A DNA stretch of 64,000 bases from assembly GCA_021399445.1 (NCBI GenBank), contig JAJTUQ010000003.1, positions 2,976,001 to 3,040,000 on the forward strand, given 5' to 3'. Below the pieces are notes generated by a model. It saw only the letters and a program-made list of their open reading frames with translations. It made no database searches and was not told where the DNA came from. The translations under genes were made by a program, and so were the position numbers. Positions 9,068 to 19,420 of this stretch are shown one piece after another. How positions within the stretch are numbered: position 1 is the stretch's first letter; every line of letters begins with the position of its first letter. Source of the DNA: Xylogone sp. PMI_703 (Eukaryota > Ascomycota > Leotiomycetes).

Positions 9068-12000
9068 ATGGCAGCTGTTGACGCTGCTGCAAAGGCGTTG
9101 GAGAGCATTACTGTCTCCAAAACCAAAGAGTTGAAAGGCGTAAGTCCAAATGTAATAGTTGGCGAAATTTCACTAATTCAAACCAATTAGACTGAGAAAA
9201 GAGATAGTCTCATTGCCGTAGAGAAGAAGTATCAAGAAAAATGGAAGGAAGAGCGCGTTTTCCAAGAGGATGCTCCATCTCTTGCTGAAGTGCCCCTCCA
9301 TTCTATCTCTGCAGCAGAACTGCGAGAGCAGAGACCCAAATTCTTTGGTACCATGGCATACCCCTACATGAAGTAGGTAATATTCTCTTATTTTGTGAAT
9401 TATGATCATTCATTTTCACTAAATACTAACTTTGGCCGTGATAGCGGTACCTTACATGCTGGTCATTCATTTTCCGTTAGCAAAATCGAGTTCACAGCGG
9501 GATTTGCGCGTATGCAAGGGAAGAAAACTCTTTTCCCTATGGGATTTCATTGTACTGGAATGCCTATCAAGTATTTCTCCCTCCTTCTAATTCATAAGTT
9601 CTAGTTATAACTAATTTCCACTAGAGCCTGTGCCGACAAACTTATAAATGAAATAAAGTTGTTTGGCCAAAATTTCGAGGGATATTCAGAAGAAGAAGCA
9701 GAGGAGAAACCAGCAGCAACACCAGCGCAAACATCGCACCATGAAGATGTCACGAAGTTTACAGCGAAGAAAAGCAAGGCGGTGGCGAAGGCAGGCAAAA
9801 TGAAATACCAATTCCAAATTATGAGGGCTCTTGGTATCCCTACAGAAGATATTCACAAATTTGCTGATCCACAGCACTGGCTTCATTTCTTTCCCCCTAT
9901 TTGTCAGCAAGACCTTACAGACTTTGGATGCCGTATTGATTGGCGGAGATCTTTCGTCACTACGGATGCCAACCCATACTATGATGCGTTTGTCCGCTGG
10001 CAAATGAACCGACTGAAAGAACTTAACAAAATAAAATTTGGAAAGCGTTACACGATCTACTCTCCCAAAGATGGACAGCCCTGTATGGATCATGACAGAA
10101 GCGAAGGAGAGGCTGTTGGGCCCCAAGAATATACAGCAATAAAGCTGAAGGTTCTAGAATGGGCACCAGCCGCCGGGGCTGCCATTAAAGGCAAGATCCC
10201 TGACGATGCTAACGTCTATTTCGTACCTGCAACATTAAGACCTGAGACGATGTATGGACAAACTTGCTGCTTTGTGGGGCCTAAGATCACATATGGAGTG
10301 TTCAAAGTCTCAGATAAAGAGTTCTACGTTGTTACAGAGCGCGCTGCTAGAAACATGGCATATCAGGCAATATTTCAAAAGTATGGGGTCTATGAAAAGG
10401 TAGCTGAAGTACTAGGGTCTGACTGTGTTGGAACATTAGTCAATGCTCCACTCTCAGTTCATAAAGAGGGTGTCTACATCTTGCCCATGGAGACCGTGCT
10501 TCCGACAAAGGGTACTGGCGTAGTAACGTCAGTACCGTCGGACAGCCCTGATGACTACGCAACCGTTACTGATCTTGCGAAGAAGGCCGAGTATTATGGA
10601 ATCAAGAAAGAGTGGGCTGAAAAGAAGATAATCTCCATCATTACAACTCCGTCATATGGGGACCTTACTGCTCCTTTCTTAGTCAAAAAGCTCAAAATTG
10701 CATCTCCTAAGGATACGAAACAGCTTGAGGAGGCAAAGGAGCTCGCATATAAGGAGGGCTTTTACCAAGGAGTTATGAACGTCGGTGATTTTAAAGGCGA
10801 GAAAGTGGAAATGGCTAAACCAAAAGTTCGCCAACAACTCATCGATGCTGGTGAAGGATTCGCATACTCAGAGCCTGAGAGAAAAGTTGTTAGCAGATCT
10901 GGAGATGATTGCTGTGTAGCGCTTATGGACCAGTGGTATCTTGACTATGGCGAGGAGTCATGGAAGAAAACGGCTCTGGAATATGTGGAAAATGCCGATG
11001 GCAAGGGTTTGAATACCTATTCTTCGGAGACGAAGAATGGCTTTGAAGGAGTGTTGAATTGGTTACAACAGTGGGCATGCGCCCGAACCTACGGCCTTGG
11101 CTCGAAGCTGCCATTCGACCACCATTTCCTCGTTGAAAGTCTGTCTGACAGTACTATATATATGGCCTACTATTGTCTAGCTCATCATCTTCACAAAGAT
11201 ATCTTTGGTAAAGAGCCAGGTATCGCAGGTGTCAAACCAGAACAAATGATTGACGAAGTATGGGACTACGTCTTTACTCGTCGCGATATCAGTGAAGATA
11301 TTCTTAACAAGAGCAAGATTCCGAAAGAAAAATTGGACGCCATGCGCCGAGAGTTTGAGTACTGGTATCCTCTTGACCTCCGAGTTTCAGGAAAGGACCT
11401 TATACCCAATCACTTAACTTTCTTTCTCTATATTCATCTTGCACTCTTCCCACGAGAATACTGGCCACGGGGCGTGAGAAGTAACGGACATTTAATGCTT
11501 AACGGCGAGAAAATGAGCAAGAGCACTGGTAACTTTATGACCTTGAGTGATATGATTAAGAAATATGGTGCAGATGCTAGCAGGATTGCCTTGGCCGATG
11601 CCGGAGATGCATCTGTAGATGCAAACTTTGAGGAGGATACTGCTGATGCTGCTATTCTCCGACTTTACACACTTCGAGAATGGTGCCAACAGCAATTAGA
11701 TGAACAAGATAAACTCCGGACCGGAGAGAAGAACGATTTCCAAGACGCTCTCTTTGACAATGAACTCAATGCGATTGTTCACGAATGCCGACAACATTAC
11801 GAAGCTACAGACTACAAATTAGCTCTCAAATCCGCTCTCTACGATCTAACTAGCGCCCGGGATTTCTATCGCGAAGCTAGCACCGCCGCAGGTATCACGA
11901 TGCATAAAGATCTTATCTTGAAGTATATTGAGCTTCAAGCCCTTCTTCTCGCCGTCATTGCGCCTCATTGGTCAGAATATATATGGCTTGAGGTCCTTAA

Positions 12001-12613
12001 GAAACCAGAAACAATCCAGAAGGCATTATATCCTGAAGTTCCAGCTCCTATTGCTGGGCTTACTGCTGCCCGTGAATACGTCCGCACCACCTCTTCGAAC
12101 ATTACATCAGCAGAAGCTGCTCAGCAAAGGAAGAAGGCAAAAGGCAAAGAAATCAGCTACGACCCAAAGAAGCCTAAGAAACTCACGATCTTTGCTGCTT
12201 CGAAATTTCCGGCCTGGCAGGAGAAGTATATTGATCTTGTACGGGATGCATGGGATCCAAATACCAACAGTGCTAACGACAAGGAATTGAATGGAAAGGT
12301 TGCAAAGCTAGGAGAAATGAAGAAAGCTATGCCCTTCGTACAAGGATTAAAGAAAAGGTTAACGAGTGGCGAGAAGCCCGAGACTGTCTTCGATAGGAAA
12401 CTTGCGTTCGACGAGTTGAAAATTTTGAAAGACATGGTTCCTGGGTTGAAGAAGGCTGCAGGCTTGACTGCCATCGAACTGATAGAAGTTGCGGAAGGCG
12501 GCAAGACTGGTACAGTGGTCGGGGAAGGTAGAGAAGTTTCTGAATTACCGCAAGGTGCAGAATCTGCCGTACCGGGGCAGCCTACATTTCATTTCCAGAA
12601 TATAGAAGGTTGA
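9068..12613 (+). CDS. CDC60: Leucyl-tRNA synthetase, cytosolic
   Basis: Class Ia synthetase charging cytosolic tRNA-Leu. Exons are 9068-9139, 9191-9372, 9445-9570 and 9625-12613, total 3369 nt, 1122 residues, typical for the eukaryotic cytosolic enzyme. The HIGH-type motif appears as TLHAGHSF with the key HAGH at residues 89-92, and KMSKS is at residues 756-760 in [11 protein letters not shown]. Between them lies the CP1 editing domain, with the Thr-rich [11 protein letters not shown] segment and the [16 protein letters not shown] block of the amino-acid editing site. The C-terminal half includes the anticodon-binding helical domain and a long eukaryotic C-terminal extension. The split of the HAGH region by an intron is normal for the clade. 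The first exon is supported by a good start context and phase-0 donor. Confidence 0.97.
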
Positions 12614-13199
12614 GGAGGTTATTCTCTGCTAGAAACGAAAGGCTAGAATAGACTATTTATATGCGTCTAATGCCATAGTATTACACATTATTATGAATGT
12701 AAGCTGAATGTCACTAGTGAATCGGCCAGCCAAAGACCATCCTACACGATCCTTCTCAATAGTGACTACGAACAGAGAATAGTCTCACGTGTACGTGTGG
12801 AGTTTACATAGAAAGGGGAAACTTTGTGCAAGTCGTTAGCTGTAAATTTTCGAAGACAATGCTCCAGTTTGGTAGAACACTTGATATATTTCGAATATCT
12901 ATAATTTCTATTTTCTTTTCTACGTAATCTGAAGTTCTACTCAGCGTTAGCTAACATACTTGAGAAGATGAATGTTCAACTAAATTGATAAAGATAGAAG
13001 TTATCAGACAGCAGTTGGTACTTTGTTCGTCCACATATATTTCAGAACAGGTCTGTGAATTAAGGTTTATCATCATTTAACTAATGGAGGGAGAATTTCA
13101 ATGAGATAATCTGGAACTAACCTATTGTAAAAATCATATTGGGTGTGTCTCTACACCTTGATGGTATTATAATCAATTTGCGAAACCTAGGAGAGGAAA
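12614..13199. other. Convergent intergenic region
   Basis: 586 bp between LeuRS (plus) and the histidine phosphatase (minus), AT-rich. Probably two 3' UTRs plus spacer. No gene or repeat seen. Confidence 0.6.
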
Positions 13200-14249
13200 T
13201 TATTCCCTCTTTCTCTTCTTGGAAAAGAACGTATCCATAGTCTTCTGTTTCGAATCATATGCAGAACTTCCGATCCCACCGCGAGTTTTTTTCAGACCCT
13301 TAAGGTGCTCTAGACTATTCACTGCTTTTATCACAAGTTTCAGGTCAAGAAGCATCGTTCTAGAGATACTTTCGGAATTAGTCAGAGTGTCCTGCGAACT
13401 AGCCATGGCTTTTCCAGCTGTGGAAGGATCTGTCGAGTTTTGCTTAACCACTGCATCCGTACTAGTAGAGGGCATGTCAGGTAATGACTCGAGACTTTTT
13501 GCCATAGGCTGCAATAGTGAGGGTGATAAAGTTGCCATTTGCTGCGCTGGTTTAATCTCAAGATCTAGATATCCAGTATTGGACCAGACGCCGATGTTCT
13601 CCAGAGTAGCCACTCGATCGTGTGACAGACCGCTAGGGCTAAAGGAAATATTCCCAGGCTTGACTCGTCTGGTAATCTCAGTCCACATGTGTGACAAGAT
13701 AATACCATGAGCGACCACTACAACTGAATGGTCACCTTCGGCGGAGACAATGCAAGGAATGAGGTGCTGATCTAGGAATAGGCTCATCCTTTTTCTCATT
13801 GACTCTATTGATTCAACATCTTTGAAAATCGGTACATTCTCGGATTGACCAACTAAAGATATCCTGCCACCGGTCGAGGAGTTTGCAGAACGTGAACGGA
13901 AACCTTTTCCTTCCATGGATCCATAGTCTTGCTCACGTAGAATTGCAAGTTTGGTCAATTCAGGTAGGGTAGCGCTGGAGCTTTGATCTTGAGCGAAAAG
14001 AATCGCTTCAGCGGTCTTAATAGCTCGTTGGAGATCGGATGAGAAGATTCGGGATATTTTTAACTCAGTGCTGAAGTATTTCCCGAGTCTCTCCGCCTGC
14101 AACACTCCATGGTTGGTCAGGGAGGAGTCTGTGACGCCAGCGCTGTTCCTAGCTCAGTACGAGATCGGAAGAATAAGTCCATCGCCCACATACTATACGC
14201 CGGCGACATTATGGACGGTTTCGCCATGCCTAACTAAGAGCAATCTCAT
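13200..14249 (-). CDS. Histidine phosphatase superfamily protein (phosphoglycerate mutase-like)
   Basis: Exons on minus are 14249-14194 and 14142-13200 with a 51-nt intron (donor gtatgt); 999 nt give 332 residues. The protein opens MRLLLVRHGETVHNVAG, so the catalytic RHGE motif lies at residues 7-10 and supplies the phospho-His. Next come TDSSLTNHGVLQAERLG and FSSDLQRAIKTAEAI (second basic site), a conserved acid in REQDYGSMEGKGF, and a second catalytic His in VVVVAHGIILSHMW. The last 110 residues are polar and unrelated to the fold, ending in a basic KKRKRE that could be a nuclear signal. The substrate cannot be told from sequence; relatives include fructose-bisphosphatase, PhoE-like and TIGAR-like enzymes. 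Confidence 0.88.
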
Positions 14250-15380
14250 CCCGCCGTTTGGGAGAGTGATTCATATAGATTTCATCCGGTGTGCATGATC
14301 TATTGGTCGAAGAGTCTCTTCGTGGAGTTGATTGAGGGAGATCAGGGAAATCAGATGAATTAAAGAAAGCAAAAAGCTGCAGCTTGGAAAAATTTCCTTT
14401 TATGTGTGATGGAGCTACTCATGAAGCTAGTGTCCCTCGCAGGGGTAGCTATTAGCGAACCACCTGCCTCCATCCACCTACAAACAAAATACGTCGAGTA
14501 CATGGCGACTAATCAAGGTCAAGGCTATTCTCTAGGTTCTTTTTTAATGGAAACGGAATATTCACGGCTCGCTATTCCTATGATATGAATCACTAGTGTC
14601 TCCTATTTGGTTAAGTTGACATTTCGTATACATATCTTCTGCGCTATCCCAACCGTTCTTATTACAGATGTGGTTAAACCCCTATCAATGCTCTGTCGTA
14701 CTATTCCTAGGAGTGCGGTTTCTTACTATTACCTTACTGCTGAATCCATCTATATCCCGCAATTTTGCTCTTGTTATCACCAGTAGACCACAATGATTAT
14801 TCTCTCTTTCCTGCAGCGACTATAGATTCATCAGACTATAACATTTCCACTACCTTCCTTGTCCATCTTGAAAGCTTGAAATTCATTTCAGCCTGATATC
14901 CATCCTTTCCGATTGCAATGCAATGCCAATGAATATTAGATGCCTATCATTCGGTTATTCTTAGTGTCTACCCTTTGGCAATACCTTCCAACTCCTTGAT
15001 AGGTGCCTCACCTTTAGATGCATATATATCTTACATTTAAATTCTATGTTCGAGGATATAAATAGACAGAGGACAGAAAAAATGAAGTCCTGAACAAAAC
15101 AATAAGCTTGGCTGATCTTTTGTTCAGTTTCCGGTAGCAAAATTGTATCCGCTCCAATTCTAGAAGGAGTTCTAGGTCATAAGATATATTTCTCTTCCAG
15201 AGTCATGACTTCTTGTGCCCTTCGCAAGGTTGATACTGGTGGATTTGACGAATATACAGCATAGCAGAAGCTATAAGGACTGTAGCCTAACATGCCATGT
15301 GATGAACAACACGGTTGGTTCTGAACCTTGTAACAAGTTCTCCTTACTTAACTATTTACTCCAGCATTAGTAGTACCAAT
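14250..15380. promoter_or_regulatory. Divergent promoter region (histidine phosphatase / Cys-rich protein)
   Basis: 1.13 kb between two divergent start codons. A branch-point-like tacttaac followed by ttactccag just before 15366 suggests a 5' UTR intron of the downstream gene. No other gene is supported. Confidence 0.45.
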
Positions 15381-16883
15381 ATGGATGACAGTACAGAACA
15401 GGCATCGACGATCCCTTTATCCAGTGGCGATAGTACCTCCATTGGGAATTCTGCAACTATGAGCTCAACCCTAGAAGAGTTACATCATTCCGAAAGAAAT
15501 GATATCACACGAGATATTCAGAGCTGGGGAATTGTTTACAACTCACGGAGGAGAACTGCTGCTCCGGTTTACATGAGGGGAGCCTGTACAGGGTGGATTG
15601 ATGATGATGACAGTGGGAACTATGACCCAAAGTCAGAGCGTGAGCAACAAAAAGCGAAACAAAATTTCAACTTGGGGATAGTTAAACCGAACGGTAATGA
15701 CAGAAACCATTCTTTATCTTTATCAAAAGAACTATCAAGCGCTACTGGGAGTTCCAGTCCCCAAACTGAGGATGAACTTTCCGATGGATCAGATCTGGAA
15801 ACATCCCATTCTAAACCCAATTCTCGAAAGAAGAAGCCAAGTCTCATACAGAAGCCCACTTCGAAGAATAATAAAAATAAGAGCAAAAAGAAAAAGACAG
15901 TCAAGACCAAGCAGCACAGCTCACGTGTACCCTTCAGTGGAATAGGCCCACATCCCGAATGGGAGTCTCTGAAGGGTAAAATCCCTCCCACCAGTAGAAC
16001 CACGGGAAAGACGAAGCAATCCTCAAACAAATCTCGAAAATCCCAGAACACAACCTCCTCCCGAGTCAAGCGCATCAAGACTGCCTTCTGCCACCCCATA
16101 ACGTTCAATCACATCCCCGACTCTTCAAACAAACACCCCTGCTCCTGGTGCGACTCTCCCTTCTTCGGCCTCAGTGGACACGGCGTCGTAGAAGTCGAGG
16201 TCCTGGCCCCATCTGCAGGTTCGGGTTCCGGATACGAGGAAATCAGCGGCGGGCATGTGCAAAATGGGCGGCCTAACTCCAAGATGTGTGTTCTCTGTAC
16301 ATTTTCCCGGTTACGCATCATTATGTGTGGCGGACACCAGATTGGACCTATTCCCGGGATGGATCCTAGAAGGTATGATCACAGGCTGCTGCAGGAAAGC
16401 ATTGAAGCTTTGAAGAGGAGTGCTGGAAAAAATAGTGACGGTGGAGTTGAAGCTTATGGTGATAGCGGAGATGAGGATAAGGGCCAATTCGCCATGCGGA
16501 CAAAATGGTGCAGCGTTTGTCCCGCACCAGCATTCTATCAGTGCTGTACCAAGCAGCAATTCAATGAATTTGGCGAACCTACCGCTACTACCAGCAATAG
16601 TAACAGCAAGAATGATAGTGACAAAAACCTTGAAAGCACTAAAGGGTGCGGTCTATTGCTCTGCGAAGTATGCCTAGATCTGACGTTCAAAGTTGCGGAA
16701 GTGCCCAAGTCAGCGACGATGAACGAGGTAGTCATTGAGAGTACAGTGCTTAGCCGAGTTATTAGATGTGCCAACGAGAAGTTTATGAGGTTGTCCTATC
16801 CGGAGGGAGTGAGAGCCGATGCAGAGTTCTTAACTTCTGAGGGGGAGTTGTTGGTTCGCATGCAGAACGGAGCTGGAAACTGA
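15381..16883 (+). CDS. Conserved Cys-rich protein of filamentous ascomycetes, function unknown
   Basis: A 500-residue protein read from the ATG at 15381; the frame is open to 15315 through a non-ATG codon, but an apparent intron acceptor just upstream makes 15381 the better start. The first 230 residues are polar, Ser/Lys-rich and probably disordered, including a Lys-rich tract near residues 160-175 (NKNKSKKKKTVKTK) that may be a nuclear signal. The C-terminal half is ordered and Cys/His-rich: CHPITFNHI, HPCSWC, MCVLCTFSRLRIIMCGGH, KWCSVCPAPAFYQCC and GCGLLLCEVCLDL, ending RADAEFLTSEGELL. I recall this Cys spacing as widespread in Pezizomycotina proteins without assigned function. The pattern suggests a multi-zinc domain; it is not a standard RING, PHD or Zn2Cys6 domain. 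No function is claimed. Confidence 0.8.
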   Translation: MDDSTEQASTIPLSSGDSTSIGNSATMSSTLEELHHSERNDITRDIQSWGIVYNSRRRTAAPVYMRGACTGWIDDDDSGNYDPKSEREQQKAKQNFNLGIVKPNGNDRNHSLSLSKELSSATGSSSPQTEDELSDGSDLETSHSKPNSRKKKPSLIQKPTSKNNKNKSKKKKTVKTKQHSSRVPFSGIGPHPEWESLKGKIPPTSRTTGKTKQSSNKSRKSQNTTSSRVKRIKTAFCHPITFNHIPDSSNKHPCSWCDSPFFGLSGHGVVEVEVLAPSAGSGSGYEEISGGHVQNGRPNSKMCVLCTFSRLRIIMCGGHQIGPIPGMDPRRYDHRLLQESIEALKRSAGKNSDGGVEAYGDSGDEDKGQFAMRTKWCSVCPAPAFYQCCTKQQFNEFGEPTATTSNSNSKNDSDKNLESTKGCGLLLCEVCLDLTFKVAEVPKSATMNEVVIESTVLSRVIRCANEKFMRLSYPEGVRADAEFLTSEGELLVRMQNGAGN

Positions 16884-17872
16884 AAAGCGAAGAGAAGGAG
16901 TTGAAGTCCCAATGCCATGTCCTTAGCAATACAGAGTGAACAGGCAAAGGAAATATCAGTTGAAAAAGGGGTAAATATAGGATGGATGGCCCGAACACGG
17001 GGAGAGCTAAACGGAGAGGGGACAAAACAATATATTCAAACCAAAGCCACTTGGTATTCAAAGAAAAACAATCAATAATTGGATTGAAAAGATGCCAATT
17101 TTCTACATATATATGCATTATCCGCAAATAGTGGTAATCAAATCCCAATCTGCTTTTGTGTAACCTCCGACATCCACTCACAAATCCTATCCTGTTCCAA
17201 TTCTAATATCCTGTTTTATCCGGGAGGAATAGGAAAGGCCCCAAATAAACCCCTGAAATTCCAAGATCATAAAATTCATGAATACGAAAACGAAACGCCA
17301 GTCGCAATGCCCCTCCAAATGATAGGAGCCTATAATTCGTGACATGATTTCCTAGTCCTGTGTAGAAGTGATGCGAGAAGAAACCGTCTTATATAAAGAA
17401 TAGAGGTAATGGCCCGTGATGAACTGTAGATTGGTTCGTGAACAAGTCTGAGTCTGAGTTCATTTCTTTGAATTCTGAGATAAGAATGGATCGTGTCAGT
17501 CTTGTAGTGTAGGCTGGGCGCAGGAAAAAGTCGTTATCATTAAGTTAAGCAAGCGCATACAACAACATCAACCACATCAATATGGTTGAAAAAGCTGGTA
17601 GAAAATAAGTCGTGCCAGCGATAAGTGGAATAGCAGACAGAAATCGATGGGGTATCGAAAGCATAATAATCCACAAAGGCTGACCAGTGGCTTGGATACG
17701 AGGAGACGAGCAAAGGATACGTCTTAGACCTCTAGACATACAGGAAAAGCCATAAATATATGACAGAGAAATCTAAATGAGATTATCGATGAAAGCCCGA
17801 GGCTACGAGCCAGCCCAAGTTGGGAGGCGCCTTCGCGGGTTCTGCGAGGCATTGACGAGGATTCGGACCTGC
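16884..17872. other. Convergent intergenic region
   Basis: About 990 bp between the ends of the Cys-rich protein gene (plus) and PFK-2/FBPase-2 (minus). Short ORFs here look like shadows or chance. Long 3' UTRs are likely. Confidence 0.55.
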
Positions 17873-19420
17873 TTAGATAGTAGTTGTGGTTGGAATTGGA
17901 TCCTCATGCTTTGCTACGGATCCCTTACCGCGCCAGGTTGATACAGCCGGAATGTTAGCATTATATCTTGTCTCCTCAGTCCCGTATGCTCTAGGTGTAA
18001 GCTTGATAAGAGTATGCAGAGGAACTGCCATCCATGGACTCTCAGACTGATCTTTCTTCATGAAGTAAGCATAAATGCACCGCAAGACAGCTTGGTGGGT
18101 AACGATGAGGATATCCTCGGAGCGCTCCAGTTCCATAATGATAGGCTCAAGGCGAATGACCACATCACGATAGGATTCTCCACCGCGATAACGGTAGTTG
18201 TATTTATCTTCATCCCGGGCCGCAAAATCGTCGGGGAAGGCTTCCTTAATCTCACTATAGGTCATTCCATCGCATGATCCAGCATCCAGTTCATCTAAAG
18301 CTTTCCACTGCAGCTGATTGTAGTCCGGAGGAAGAAAGCGGGCAGTGGAAATTGTACGACGTAGGGTGGAGGTCCAGACAGTTAAAGGACGATCATCCTG
18401 GGAGAACCTCAGCATTGGTTCACTTAAGGTTGGATCTATGGAAAAGGTAAATACTTACACCGACGGACTCACGAACAAGCTCTGGTAGCTTGCGGGCATA
18501 TTGCTCGCCTCTTGGAGAAAGATCAGCGTCCCCACCAATTTTGCCTTCGAGGTTATACAGTGATTCGCCATGCTATGTAGGCATATATGTTAGCTAAAGA
18601 AATACTTGGTGATCAACTGAAGGCAGAAAGGCTGGGTGGGGGTAACTCACGCGGGAGAGCCAGATTGAGCGAGGCCTTATATGGAGATTCATAAGATAGT
18701 AGACAACTCGAGATTGCAAGTAATCCTGGATGCGATTGATTATGACTTGCTTTCCGACATTCATGATCTTTAGATAAGTTAAATGACTTTCGTCTTCATC
18801 GATGGTCTCGTAGACCTTTTCGTAGTTACGAATACGATTTTTGAAATCTTGAACAGCGGCCTCGGGATCCAATCCCTTATAATCAGGCGAAGTTGTTTTC
18901 ACCTCGAGGATATTATGTGTGATTAACTCCTCATCGTCGCACTTCGACTCAACGAATAGAGTTTCTATACCAGCAGCATTGCAGCGATCATAAATCCACT
19001 TGCGGCGCTCCTTGGTACTGTTAGTTGCGTCGAAGATAGCAATTTTACCACCATCCCTGAACCACTTCAACATATCCGTTATCGCAGCATCAGCAGCAGC
19101 GCGGCGACTGCGCTCACCTTCGGCGTTGGAGGTGTCGAAGAAGTCGGCCTTGGGGTGGGGGTTGTCATGGCGGCGATAGTTGCCCACATTGAAGACCTGG
19201 GCATCAATGGACAGCCATTTCAGGTACCGTTGGGCTACGGAAGATACTCAGGTTAGAATTGTGTGGATAAAACACAGAGATCTCAAACGCTAAGAGGAAT
19301 TATACCTTTTTGAGCAATCAGACTCTTTCCACGAGCTGGAAGCCCAACCATAACAACGCAAATCTGAGTGTCTTCTGCTTGCACACCAACTCCATTGGTC
19401 TTGCGCCTTGGGGCGTTCAT
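17873..19420 (-). CDS. FBP26: 6-phosphofructo-2-kinase / fructose-2,6-bisphosphatase
   Basis: Bifunctional enzyme that makes and removes fructose 2,6-bisphosphate, the activator of phosphofructokinase and inhibitor of gluconeogenesis. Exons on minus are 19420-19306, 19234-18651, 18572-18459 and 18397-17873, giving 445 residues. The kinase half has Walker A GLPARGKS at residues 26-33, YRRHDNPHPKADFFD and AIFDATNST. The phosphatase half begins with the catalytic His at residue 234 in SRHGES, then TSTLRRTISTA and the second His in VTHQAVLRC. Both sites look intact, and the length matches the yeast Fbp26 type rather than the longer Pfk26 type. I ended the third intron at 18398 because homologues join the Val-Gly directly to DDRPLTVW; an earlier acceptor would also stay open. 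A GC-rich stretch lies upstream. Confidence 0.94.
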
